From CAUZFZ01 sp963579025 (lineage in GTDB: Bacteria > Planctomycetota > Planctomycetia > Planctomycetales > Planctomycetaceae): a stretch of 36,119 nt of DNA. Positions 26,067 through 33,928 of the stretch are shown one piece after another. The position numbers and the translations under genes are program-made. Under the pieces are notes generated by a model. The model saw nothing but the letters and a program-made list of their open reading frames with translations, did not search any database and was not told where the DNA came from. The stretch spans positions 1 to 36,119 of the forward strand of contig CAUZFZ010000110.1 of the NCBI GenBank assembly GCA_963579025.1, given 5' to 3'. Numbering within the stretch: position 1 is the first letter of the stretch; each line of letters opens with the position of its first letter.

Positions 26067-27326
26067 TCAGACGGCGCCAAACCTTGCCAGAGAGTAGGGT
26101 GCCGAATCGATGTGCGGTTTCGTTCCGCTCGCCAGTTCGGCCACGAGCTTTCCCGTGGCCGGTGCTGTGGCCAGTCCGATCATGCCGTTGCCCGCCGCGA
26201 CGATGACGTTTTTCGCGCCAGGAGCGTGATCGATACACGGGAGACCGTCGTAGACCATCGGTCGCCAGCCGCTCCATTCCTCGTCAGCCGTTTCGGGCAG
26301 CGGTTCGGTCAGATGCATCTCGGCCGACTTGCGCAGCAGTGCCAGTCGCTTTCGATTCAGTGTCCGGTCATATCCGGTAAATTCCATGGTCGAGCCGACC
26401 CGGATTGCCGACTCCATCGGAGTGACCGCGACGTGATGCTCCTCGAAGATCATCGGTGTGCGTGGCGGGTTCTTTAACGCCGGCATTGTCAACGAGTATC
26501 CCTTACCCGGTTGAATCGGAATTCGACATCGCAACGGACTGGCAAATCGCGGAGCTTCAGCACCCGTCGCCACGACTACGAGATCGGCACTCATTGAGCC
26601 GCTGGATGTTTCGATGGATGCAAGGCGTTGAGATTCGATATTCAGCGTGAGAACTTCAGTTCTTTCACGAATCTCGACGCCGTGTTTTCGGATCGTGGAC
26701 TTCAGTCCGGACATCAGTTTGTCAGGTCGGACATGAGCGTCGCCCGGCAAATGCCAGCCGCCAGCCATGCCCGTTCGCAGAGCCGGCTCGAACTGCCGCA
26801 CGGCTTCGCCTGCGTACGAAACGGTTTCGATTGAGAATTCACGCTTGAGCAGTTCGGCCGTCGCGGCGAACGCGTTGAAGTCCTTCTTCGATCTGTAAAC
26901 GAGTAGCAGCCCGTTGTCCGTCCATTCGCAGTCGATGTTTTCTTTCGCGATGAAATCCCGATACAGCTTCATGGACGACGCCAGCAGTGCATTTCGTCCC
27001 ACAGCCGCGTGCATCATCCGCTCCGTCGTGCATTCTCGCGTGAAGCGGAACAGCCACTTCCACAACGCCGGATTGAATCGCAGGGGGATGGACAGTGGCG
27101 CGTCCGATTTCAGCAGACTGGGCAGCGTGTGCGCGACGACACCTGGAGCAGACAGGGGCATGGCGTGGCTCGGGCAGACGTAACCGCAGTTTCCATGCGA
27201 TGCACCGCTGCCGATCGTGTCCCGTTCGAGGACCGTTACGTCCCAGCCGTCGAGCCTCAGGTAATACGCGGATGAACAGCCAATCAGGCCGCCACCGATC
27301 ACGATTGCCGTACGTTGGGTGGTCAT
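26067..27326 (-). CDS. FAD-dependent D-amino-acid (D-hydroxyproline) dehydrogenase, DadA family
   Basis: A 419-aa DAO-superfamily flavoprotein. The N-terminal dinucleotide-binding GGGLIGCSSAYYL (11-23) is followed by ERDTIGSGASHGNCGYVCPSHAMPLSAPG, the DadA-type flavin-binding region. The C-terminus has GWRPMVYDGLPCIDHAPG and NVIVAAGNGMIGLATAPATGKLVAEL, as in DadA and D-hydroxyproline dehydrogenases. Family enzymes oxidise D-amino acids to imino acids and reduce the quinone pool. The start overlaps the stop of the 4-hydroxyproline epimerase gene by four bases (ATGA), so the likely substrate is cis-4-hydroxy-D-proline, giving pyrroline-4-hydroxy-2-carboxylate. The substrate is inferred from context; the enzyme class is secure. 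Confidence 0.9.
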   Translation of the reverse strand: MTTQRTAIVIGGGLIGCSSAYYLRLDGWDVTVLERDTIGSGASHGNCGYVCPSHAMPLSAPGVVAHTLPSLLKSDAPLSIPLRFNPALWKWLFRFTRECTTERMMHAAVGRNALLASSMKLYRDFIAKENIDCEWTDNGLLLVYRSKKDFNAFAATAELLKREFSIETVSYAGEAVRQFEPALRTGMAGGWHLPGDAHVRPDKLMSGLKSTIRKHGVEIRERTEVLTLNIESQRLASIETSSGSMSADLVVVATGAEAPRFASPLRCRIPIQPGKGYSLTMPALKNPPRTPMIFEEHHVAVTPMESAIRVGSTMEFTGYDRTLNRKRLALLRKSAEMHLTEPLPETADEEWSGWRPMVYDGLPCIDHAPGAKNVIVAAGNGMIGLATAPATGKLVAELASGTKPHIDSAPYSLARFGAV

Positions 27327-28276
27327 CTGGCGGTTTCCGAATCGAGCGTGATGCCGTGCCGATACGGATCGTCTTCACCGAGCAGGAGCTGGGACTCGGC
27401 TGTGACGTGGGCTCGACCAGTGATCGTTGGCGCGACTCCCTGACCCGCTGGCTGATACGTTGCCTTGAACACGCTGCCGATGATCGATTCCTGACGCCAC
27501 TGTTCGCCCACCTGTAAATGACCATCCGCCGCGAGACACGCCAGTTTGGCGCTTGTTCCAGTACCGCAGGGCGACCGATCGTATTCGCCCCCTGGACACA
27601 GAACGAAGTTTCGGCTGTCGGCTTTGCTGGGATCGGATGGCGGACCGAACAATTCAATGTGGTCGATGACTCCACCGTCCTTTCCGGTGACGCCTGTTGC
27701 TTCGAGTTCCCGGCGAATTCGTTTCGTGCGCGTAGTCAGGTTCTCGATCTCGGACGGATCGACAGACTCGACCGGCACTAGAAAAAACCAGTTGCCTCCC
27801 CATGCGACGTCACCGTGGATCAGGCCTTCTCCCGGCACATTCAGCGGAACACGGGTGCGATAGCGATAGCTCTCGACATTGTTGACCGACACCGCGCCGT
27901 CTTTGTGCAGGACTGCGGACACCTCGCCAACCGTCGTTTCGAAGCGATGCGTTCCGGCACCAAGTCGGCCGAGGTGTGCCAGAGTCGTCACGACTCCGAT
28001 CAAGCCGTGTCCACACATCCCGAGGTATCCAGCATTGTTGAAGAAAATGATACCGGCCGCGCAGGTTGAATCGCATGGTTCCTGCAGCAGAGCTCCGACC
28101 AGCCAGTCGCAGCCACGTGGTTCAAGAATCACCGCCCTGCGGATCCAGTCGAAGTCACGCCGCAGAGTCTGAGCGCGCTCAGCCATACTCCCGGTGCCGA
28201 TGCCAGACGCATCCTCGATGATCACGCGAGTGGGCTCACCGCCGGTATGAGAATCAACGATTCGCAACGTTTGCAT
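27323..28276 (-). CDS. 4-hydroxyproline 2-epimerase (proline racemase family)
   Basis: Cofactor-free epimerase that interconverts trans-4-hydroxy-L-proline and cis-4-hydroxy-D-proline. It starts RIVDSHTGGEPTRV, the family hallmark. Both catalytic cysteines are present: the first in MCGHG (C88) and the second in SPCGTGTSAK (C237). Two Cys residues indicate a racemase/epimerase rather than trans-3-hydroxyproline dehydratase, which has Ser/Thr at the first site. ATG 28276 is preferred because GAGAG lies 7 nt upstream; ATG 28282 would add two residues. The stop overlaps the next gene's ATG (ATGA). Proline racemase is the alternative, but the 317-aa length and dehydrogenase partner fit hydroxyproline better. 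Confidence 0.92.
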   Translation of the reverse strand: MQTLRIVDSHTGGEPTRVIIEDASGIGTGSMAERAQTLRRDFDWIRRAVILEPRGCDWLVGALLQEPCDSTCAAGIIFFNNAGYLGMCGHGLIGVVTTLAHLGRLGAGTHRFETTVGEVSAVLHKDGAVSVNNVESYRYRTRVPLNVPGEGLIHGDVAWGGNWFFLVPVESVDPSEIENLTTRTKRIRRELEATGVTGKDGGVIDHIELFGPPSDPSKADSRNFVLCPGGEYDRSPCGTGTSAKLACLAADGHLQVGEQWRQESIIGSVFKATYQPAGQGVAPTITGRAHVTAESQLLLGEDDPYRHGITLDSETAR

Positions 28277-28307
28277 TGTCATGCTCTCAAGTTCGTCCGA
28301 GTGAACT

Positions 28308-29906
28308 CTATTCGTCACCAACACGCTCTGGAAACCGGGTCTCGATCGGCGGTCCGTCCGCCAGACCCTGGGTCCAGTACCGGAGTCCATCCAGATTGCG
28401 TTCGCCGCGCAGAAAGTAGATCCGCGGTAGCAAATCGAAATGTTGCGCAAACACTGTCTTAACGTGCGATCGCCACCCGTCCGGCAGTTCAACAAGCCGT
28501 AGGTCCTGCATCCTGGTCATCAACGCCAGCCCGATAAGCTGATGACCTTCGAACGTCGGGTGAACGTGATCCACCAGCATCGAGTTATCCAGAATTCCGT
28601 GTCGAGTTTCCTGCTCAAGAAGCTCGTGAGCGTCCAGCAGCGGGACGTTCCATCGGGCCGCCGCTGCAGCGATCCCCCGCTCCATTGGACCGAGAACACG
28701 TAACGGACAGATATCTTCGTCTCGGGCTCGCACGAATGCCTCGCGTCCCAGATCAAACTGGCCCAGCGATTCCAGCACCTTGCCCCGCCAGAAATGTGTG
28801 GCCGCGTACTCATCATGAATCTGCAGTGCTTCGTCAAATAATCGCAGCGATTCGTGCGGGTTGGACGAAAGCAGCGATAGCGCGTCGGCAGTCAATTGTC
28901 TCCAGTTCTTTCGTTGCTCCGCCGACTCCGTCGGTCGCAGCTCGGATTTGAATGGCGCGGTGTCTCCAAGATTCGATGGCGGTCGCATCAGAAGGACTGG
29001 AACTTCGGCATCGCGCGCGATACCCAGCATCCGATTGAGGTTGAAATCAAAGTGCCGGATGACTCCGGACCTCCAGACCTCATCGCGGCGAAACGCTTTC
29101 AATCCGTTGTGATAGTCGAGAAACGTCTCGACAGCGTGTGTGAGGACCGTCGTCGTCTGATCGGACTTCTCATCGGACGGGCCCAGCAGAAGGCTGCGAT
29201 AAACGTGATAACTGCGAGTCCTCGCCAGCCATTGATGCGGCATCGCGACGACAGCTGGAATGTCGCGGATGTCTCCGTACGTGCGGTCTTCGAGGAACTC
29301 GTTGTGCCCCGTGCAGATGACGAACAGATCCGGCTCGTACTGCAGACACTCCTGCAGAATGGGAACCAGTCGATAACTGGCATACGAGATCCCGCCGCAG
29401 TTCACGACTTCCCAGCGGCGATCGGGTTGAGACGTCTCCAATGCCAGCCGCAGCCAGGTCGTAAACGACGTCTCCGTCGAGAACGGTCGTCCTTGAACCG
29501 TCGATCCTCCCAGGCAGAACACACGAGTCGTGTGGACGCTCTTCTCATCAGGGAATGCATCAGCCGCGAAGAACTTCTGTCTTGATTTCGGAATGAGGTA
29601 CTCGTGGGCTTCCGCGTCGTGGACGAACAGCGGCTGCAGATCGCTGAAACCGACAAACGGATCGTCGTCAACGTCTGGCTGTCCCAGACCACACAACCAG
29701 AAAACGCCTTCTACCACCGCAAAAACGAATAACCCGGCCAGCATCGCCATCACGCGCAGCAGGATCAGTCGCCGTTGGCTTCGGTCAACGAATGAAGTGC
29801 TGCTGGGACGGGGATTAGAAGAATCAATAAGTGTCGCCTTTCGCTCCGAGGCTGTGACTTTATTGGCCGTAGCTGGATTCCCCTCAACTTTGAGATCGAC
29901 CAACAC
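28308..29906 (-). CDS. SGNH/GDSL-like hydrolase with TPR segment, membrane anchored
   Basis: A 532-aa type II membrane protein. One anchor (about 45-72) follows Arg-rich DRSQRR. The extracytoplasmic SGNH domain has block I CLGGSTVQGR (S135), an oxyanion-type Gly in VNCGGISYASYRL, block III ICTGHNEF (N202), and D446-x-x-H449 in VDHVHPTFEGH. Between them lies a helical TPR-like pair (about 355-405, SSNPHESLRLFDEALQIHDEYAATHFWRGKVLESLGQFD). It probably hydrolyses or transfers an ester on a glycan or lipid. The N-terminal residues SERKATL are encoded by a 19-nt fragment of the family B repeat, so the first codons may be non-native; an ATG at the anchor (MAML) is an alternative start. It lies 31 bp upstream of the epimerase on the same strand. 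Confidence 0.82.
   Translation of the reverse strand: MLVDLKVEGNPATANKVTASERKATLIDSSNPRPSSTSFVDRSQRRLILLRVMAMLAGLFVFAVVEGVFWLCGLGQPDVDDDPFVGFSDLQPLFVHDAEAHEYLIPKSRQKFFAADAFPDEKSVHTTRVFCLGGSTVQGRPFSTETSFTTWLRLALETSQPDRRWEVVNCGGISYASYRLVPILQECLQYEPDLFVICTGHNEFLEDRTYGDIRDIPAVVAMPHQWLARTRSYHVYRSLLLGPSDEKSDQTTTVLTHAVETFLDYHNGLKAFRRDEVWRSGVIRHFDFNLNRMLGIARDAEVPVLLMRPPSNLGDTAPFKSELRPTESAEQRKNWRQLTADALSLLSSNPHESLRLFDEALQIHDEYAATHFWRGKVLESLGQFDLGREAFVRARDEDICPLRVLGPMERGIAAAAARWNVPLLDAHELLEQETRHGILDNSMLVDHVHPTFEGHQLIGLALMTRMQDLRLVELPDGWRSHVKTVFAQHFDLLPRIYFLRGERNLDGLRYWTQGLADGPPIETRFPERVGDE
29830..29848. repeat. 19-nt fragment of the family B repeat inside a coding region
   Basis: AGTGTCGCCTTTCGCTCCG is identical to 5173-5191, the left part of the palindromic element at 5153-5257. 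Here it lies within the first 27 codons of the SGNH gene. The rest of the element is absent, so this is a truncated copy or a chance-retained end. Confidence 0.65.
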
Positions 29907-29928
29907 GTTGTCGCAGGATTCTTAATCT

Positions 29929-30121
29929 TAGTTGGACAGTGCCACTTTGGACTGCGGTGATGCATCACCGCTTTCCCATTTTTGCCGCGGCGCAGGCGTT
30001 TTCGCCGATGTATCGGCGATCCCACACTCAAGAGCCGGAGAGAAAAAGCGGCTATGCCGCGAATAGAGAATTTGAAAGCGACGATGCATCGTCGCACTCC
30101 AGAACTGGCGCTGTCCAACTA
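29929..30121. mobile_element. Putative 193-bp MITE with terminal inverted repeats (family E)
   Basis: The ends are TAGTTGGACAGTGCCA (29929-29944) and TGGCGCTGTCCAACTA (30106-30121), 16-bp terminal inverted repeats with one mismatch, beginning and ending in TA. Inside are GCGGTGATGCATCACCGC (29954-29971), TCGCCGAT-GT-ATCGGCGA (30002-30019), GCGGC-TAT-GCCGC (30048-30060) and GCGACGATGCATCGTCGC (30078-30095). It has no ORF, so it would be non-autonomous. The right terminus contains the TAG stop of the methyltransferase gene. A short solo end occurs at 34795-34817. No transposase is in the window. Confidence 0.6.
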
Positions 30122-31198
30122 CACAGGCTTCTCAAACAGGTAGTGCGATACCCACCATTCGTCGCCATCGTGGTAGTCGAACAACTCGGCGCAGGCCATG
30201 AAGAACATACGCCAGCGGTTGATCCAGCGGTTCGCGTCGGCCGCACCGTACGTCGCCTCAAAGAGGGGCAGAAGCTCACTTCTGGCGGCATCCATTTTCG
30301 CCAGCCAGGCGTTGCTGGTTCGTCCGTAGTGATGTCCGTTCCAGCGCCATGACTGTTTCAGGTTGAGATCATTCTGAAAGTGCGAAAACAGATCGTCGCT
30401 GGGCATGGTCCCGCCCGAGAAGAAATATCGGCCCATCCAGTTCGCGGCACCCTGCGTCTCGAAGGCATATGGTGTGCGCCGATGGCAGAAGATATGCACA
30501 AACAGCTTTCCGCCGGGAGCCAGCCAGCCAGCGATGCGCGAGAGCAGTTCCTGGTAGTTGCGCATGTGCTCGAACATCTCGATAGAGACGACCCGGTCGA
30601 ATGAGCCGTCCGTCGAAAACTCATTCATGTCGGCAGTCACGACGTTCAAGTTTCCGAGCCCGCGTTCGCGTGCCTTGCCTTCAATGAACTCACGTTGCGA
30701 CGCTGAATTCGAGACGGCCGTAATCTCACTGCCAGGATAATGCTCCGCCATCCACAGCGAGAGCGACCCCCAGCCGCATCCGAGTTCCAGAATGCGCTGG
30801 CCGTTGTCGAGTTCCGCACGCTCGCACGAGATCGCCAGTGCGGACGCTTCCGCGTCGTCCAGTGTGTGACAGTCCGGTCCCCAGTGGCAGCCGCTGTATT
30901 TCAGATGCCGACCGAGGACTCGTTCAAACAAGGCGGCCGGCACTTCGTAGTGCTGTTCATTGGCCTTGTCGGTCTGTAGCGCGATCGGGCCGCTTCGGCA
31001 GGACTCAATGAACTTCGCGGCCCGCTCGACTCGTTGCTGTTCCGTACCGGCTTCTTCCTGTCGCAGTCGATTCCGCAGCATGCGGCGCATGCCTCGGCGT
31101 ACGAGAAAATCCGGGACAAACCCACGCTCAACCAGATCAATCGCCAGCCCGTTTGTCTGCTGTTCAGCCACTCGGAATCCTTCCCAGTTCTTTCCCAT
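30119..31198 (-). CDS. Cyclopropane-fatty-acyl-phospholipid synthase family methyltransferase
   Basis: A 359-aa SAM-dependent methyltransferase of the CFA/coclaurine-type family. An N-terminal helical region (1-75) is followed by EQHYEVP (81-87, membrane/lipid-site region), the SAM motif ILELGCGWGSLSLWMAEHYP (136-155), TAVSNSASQREFIE and VVSIEMFEHMRNYQELLSRIAGWLAPGG. Such enzymes methylate or cyclopropanate unsaturated acyl chains, or methylate small amines. It is about 20 residues shorter than E. coli CFA synthase, and I cannot verify the bicarbonate-site residues, so the reaction is only likely. ATG 31198 is chosen over an earlier frame that runs into a repeat. The TAG stop lies in the putative MITE. 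Confidence 0.88.
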   Translation of the reverse strand: MGKNWEGFRVAEQQTNGLAIDLVERGFVPDFLVRRGMRRMLRNRLRQEEAGTEQQRVERAAKFIESCRSGPIALQTDKANEQHYEVPAALFERVLGRHLKYSGCHWGPDCHTLDDAEASALAISCERAELDNGQRILELGCGWGSLSLWMAEHYPGSEITAVSNSASQREFIEGKARERGLGNLNVVTADMNEFSTDGSFDRVVSIEMFEHMRNYQELLSRIAGWLAPGGKLFVHIFCHRRTPYAFETQGAANWMGRYFFSGGTMPSDDLFSHFQNDLNLKQSWRWNGHHYGRTSNAWLAKMDAARSELLPLFEATYGAADANRWINRWRMFFMACAELFDYHDGDEWWVSHYLFEKPV

Positions 31199-31206
31199 GT
31201 ACCAAC

Positions 31207-31343
31207 GTTCGGCGCGGGTCTCCCGACCCCGCCGCTGCTTTGACCGCAGGTCTCCCGCGTCTATCAGCAACACTTCAATTGGTCTGGTGACCGGGGAGAC
31301 CTTCGGTCACGTTCCCGGCGGGGTCGGGAGACCCGCGCCGAAC
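31207..31343. repeat. Nested inverted repeat (family F)
   Basis: The outer arms 31207-31234 and 31316-31343 are exact reverse complements over 28 bp (GTTCGGCGCGGGTCTCCCGA... ). Inside, TGACCG-C-AGGTCTCCC and GGGAGACCT-T-CGGTCA pair with one mismatch, and GTGACCG/CGGTCAC can form a competing hairpin. It fills nearly all of the gap between the prolyl-peptidase-like gene and the methyltransferase gene on the same strand. It probably blocks read-through and is likely part of a dispersed family. Confidence 0.85.
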
Positions 31344-31362
31344 AGCGTGCCGAACAACAATC

Positions 31363-32226
31363 TCACGTCGCCGCATATGTCAGAAAACCACGCACGGCCG
31401 CGTCGAATGCCTGGGGCTCGTCCTGCGCGATGGAATGCGCACTGTGCGGGAACACTTTCAAGTGAGCCCGCGGAATTCGCTCGGCGATCATCCGTGAATG
31501 CTCGATTGGACAAATCCAGTCATGCGCTCCGCCCAGCACGAGTGTCGGGCACGTTATGCGGTGCAGGTCGTCCGTGAAATCGAACGTTCGCAGAAATCCT
31601 CCGAATCCCAGATTGAGCTGCTCGAAGCTGCGGATGCCTCGTGTCCACGAGTCCTCAAACGTCGCCGCGTCAAATGTCGTCGCGTACATCGGCCCCATCG
31701 CCAGGTAGTACTCATAAAGCTGGTCCAGCGATTCGAACGAAGCATTCCACAGCCATTCGCACACACGCCGCTGCTCGTCCGTGCCACGCTCGGCGAGGAT
31801 GCGTTTCGCGTCGTCCATGAATCGGAAACTCGGTGACGTCGAAGCAAGGATCAGATTCGACAATCGCTCGGGATACTGAAGCGCATATCCCTGAGCGACC
31901 ATGCCACCGTAGGACGATCCGAGTACCGCAATCCGATCCAGGCCGAGGTGCTCACGCAACGCGTCGACGTCCGCGATGTTCTCATCCATCGTGTATGTGG
32001 CCGGATCGGCCGAGGCGCTGCGGCCTGATCCTCGATGGTCCACGTAAACAAGCTGAGCAACGTCTCGGAGTGCAGAGACCGACGACTTGAACGAGGCGTG
32101 GTCACCGCCGGGCCCACCGTGAAGCAGAAACAACACAGGCCGCTCGGCCATCTCGCCGCCGTCCGGCACGAGGCCCATTCCGTCCACATCAAAGTAGATT
32201 TCCGTTCCGCGGACTCGTGCCTTCAT
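31363..32226 (-). CDS. Alpha/beta hydrolase, prolyl aminopeptidase-like
   Basis: A 287-aa serine hydrolase with the S33 (proline iminopeptidase) layout: oxyanion motif LLHGGPGG (34-41), VDHRGSGRS (62-70), nucleophile elbow GSSYGGMVA (S105), a helical cap (about 125-205), acid D236 (GGAHDWICP) and base H264 (PHSAHSIAQDEP). There is no signal peptide, so it is cytoplasmic. Prolyl iminopeptidases release N-terminal proline from peptides. Here it stands two genes upstream of hydroxyproline catabolic genes, which fits use of proline/hydroxyproline-rich peptides, but esterase or amidase activity is possible. ATG 32226 has GGGGAG about 9 nt upstream. The 16-bp gap to the thiamine-binding-family gene suggests an operon. 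Confidence 0.85.
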   Translation of the reverse strand: MKARVRGTEIYFDVDGMGLVPDGGEMAERPVLFLLHGGPGGDHASFKSSVSALRDVAQLVYVDHRGSGRSASADPATYTMDENIADVDALREHLGLDRIAVLGSSYGGMVAQGYALQYPERLSNLILASTSPSFRFMDDAKRILAERGTDEQRRVCEWLWNASFESLDQLYEYYLAMGPMYATTFDAATFEDSWTRGIRSFEQLNLGFGGFLRTFDFTDDLHRITCPTLVLGGAHDWICPIEHSRMIAERIPRAHLKVFPHSAHSIAQDEPQAFDAAVRGFLTYAAT

Positions 32227-32242
32227 CTGTATGGCTCCCCGC

Positions 32243-32554
32243 TCATGCTTTCTTGAGTTCTCGACCGAGTCTGGCCTCAACAGCAGCGACCTTCGTCTTC
32301 AATCGGCCAGACGCACCCTTGCGGTAATCAAGCTTCGCCGCGCACGTGATTCGATCACAGCCGGTCGACATCGCAGCCAGGCACTTCTGCAGGACATCCA
32401 GCACCTGCTCCGGCTCACCTTCAATGATCGTGCCCAACGCGTGCAACTGATAATCGAGGCCACTTTCGTCAATGATCTCCAGGCTGCGAGCCACATACTC
32501 GCTGACGCTTTCGCCCTTGTTGAGCGGGGACATACTGAATTCCAGCAGGACCAT
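32243..32554 (-). CDS. MTH1187/YkoF-type thiamine-binding family protein
   Basis: A 103-aa protein of the MTH1187 (DUF77) family: VLLEFSMSPLNKGESVSEYVARSLEIIDESGLDYQLHALGTIIEGE, then VLDVLQKCLAAM and RITCAAKLDYRKG. Members form ferredoxin-like tetramers, and some bind thiamine or its pyrimidine. No thiamine gene is nearby, so the ligand is not settled here. It ends 16 bp before the prolyl-peptidase-like hydrolase gene. Confidence 0.88.
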   Translation of the reverse strand: MVLLEFSMSPLNKGESVSEYVARSLEIIDESGLDYQLHALGTIIEGEPEQVLDVLQKCLAAMSTGCDRITCAAKLDYRKGASGRLKTKVAAVEARLGRELKKA

Positions 32555-32802
32555 GTTGGGTTCGTTCCGGTAAAAGACTCGGGCGCGAACGGACGTGCCT
32601 GTCGTGATTCGAAAATTCTGTTGAAAGGCAGAGGCGCGAGCAAATTACGATCGCTGTGCTCGAATGTCACGGCAAGGTCCGCGTCCACGACGACTTCGCC
32701 ACTCAGTTGTTCCGACAAGCCGAAGGGAAACGTACTGGCGGTGAAGAAACAGACGTCTCCGGCAAAGTGTCTGACTAACCAACTGAGTCGATCTCAGATC
32801 TG

Positions 32803-32838
32803 AAAAAGGCAGATGGTTTCGTCACCACCTGCCTTTTT
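32803..32838. terminator. Rho-independent terminator, bidirectional
   Basis: Stem AAAAAGGCAGATGGT / ACCACCTGCCTTTTT, 15 bp with one imperfect pair, around the 6-nt loop TTCGTC, with T-tracts at both ends. In the - strand transcript the imperfect pair becomes a G-U wobble, which favours use downstream of the gene at 32867-33268. The + strand also has a U-tract. It separates the accessory-looking genes from the thiamine-binding gene. Confidence 0.85.
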
Positions 32839-32866
32839 TCATGCGCCATCGTCAGATCCGACTGGG

Positions 32867-33268
32867 TCAGATGTTTTCCAACGCGCGAAACTCAGCCGTC
32901 GCAACCTTCCATACCTCGTCCGGATCCTCAATCTGACGTATTGCAGCGACGACGTTCATGCGGTGACGGGTGCTTTCCCGGCAATGATAGAGAGATATTT
33001 TTTGCTCCTCTGAACTGGCTGGCACTCCGATGTGACCCATCTGCTCAACTGCGTCCGCTAAACCGCGATGAAATGTCTCAAGGGTTTCTGGGCTGAATGC
33101 TCGAAAATCCTGCCAATCCGTCAAGAGGCATCCCATGGCACTTCTTCCGGCCATGCAGCAATTCTCTGCGGCTACGACGGTGCATTCTTTCCGCACAGCA
33201 TCCACGGATTTCGCAAACTGCTCAATGCTTTGCGCTATCGCTTGGCAGACTCGATCAGTAGCGGACAT
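32867..33268 (-). CDS. Hypothetical protein
   Basis: I do not recognise this gene. The 133-aa soluble protein is largely helical: SIEQFAKSVDAVRKE, SPETLETFHRGLADAVEQMGH, and an acidic C-terminal helix. Several cysteines sit in the middle (ENCCMAGRSAMGC). There is no signal peptide or membrane segment. The start is ATG 33268 without a clear Shine-Dalgarno. It lies 41 bp downstream of the next hypothetical gene on the same strand and just upstream of a strong terminator, so the two are probably one transcript. The DNA is visibly lower in GC than most of the window. Confidence 0.6.
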   Translation of the reverse strand: MSATDRVCQAIAQSIEQFAKSVDAVRKECTVVAAENCCMAGRSAMGCLLTDWQDFRAFSPETLETFHRGLADAVEQMGHIGVPASSEEQKISLYHCRESTRHRMNVVAAIRQIEDPDEVWKVATAEFRALENI

Positions 33269-33309
33269 TTTAGAACTCGATCTAAGTCATTGCGGCTAAA
33301 GACCTATCG

Positions 33310-33723
33310 TCACTCAAGAACCAAATCTCGCGACAGATCTCTCAACTCATCTGCAATGGGCTGAACACGATGTGCCAGATTTCGAATGTTTCCTTCGATC
33401 TGTATCTTCAGCTGACCATCCGAGAGGTCGTCAGGGACAATGATTCGAAGCTCGTCGGCGACGTTGCTTAACGCATCCAAGCCAGCGTTGATGCGGTCTC
33501 GGATCGATCGATCGTCAGATGGTTCCGAAGACAGTGCCACGTCATCAAAGCGGTTTCTCAGCCTTGCGACATTCCCGGCGCAAATGTCAGCCAAGTTCTG
33601 CGCGGAACTCTTAAGATTGTTCCGTGTCGTTTGGTTGCCCTTGATGGTGGCGGCCAACGCTTCAACCACATTCGCGGCATTCGTCAGTTCAGAACTTGCC
33701 TGCGAAAGGTGGGTGGACGACAT
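33310..33723 (-). CDS. Hypothetical coiled-coil-like protein
   Basis: I do not recognise this gene. The 137-aa soluble protein is predicted almost wholly helical from the hydrophobic pattern (SQASSELTNAANVVEALAATI, SAQNLADICAGNVARLRNRFDDV, NIRNLAHRVQPIADELRDLSRDL). I chose ATG 33723; a TTG five codons upstream is the alternative. It pairs with the hypothetical gene downstream, and the GntR regulator gene ends about 205 bp upstream. It could be a structural or signalling helper, but nothing specific can be said. Confidence 0.6.
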   Translation of the reverse strand: MSSTHLSQASSELTNAANVVEALAATIKGNQTTRNNLKSSAQNLADICAGNVARLRNRFDDVALSSEPSDDRSIRDRINAGLDALSNVADELRIIVPDDLSDGQLKIQIEGNIRNLAHRVQPIADELRDLSRDLVLE

Positions 33724-33928
33724 AAAGCAACTCGCCAAGGCAGACTACGCAAAGGTGAAGACAAGTCCCCATCCGAAAGCCTTCACATATGAATCTGGAG
33801 TATAGCAACCCCGGCGAAGCCGGCGACTATGGTAAGTGCAATTCGGCGTGTCAAACATGCGTATGCGTTCAGACAGAACTTTTTGGACATAGTGGACACA
33901 GTCCTTATGATCAGCCATCCGATTGCCG

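Noticed and set aside
29154..29383. Several short antisense frames in the SGNH gene considered as small genes
   Set aside because: All are antisense to a gene with intact SGNH motifs and have no start context.
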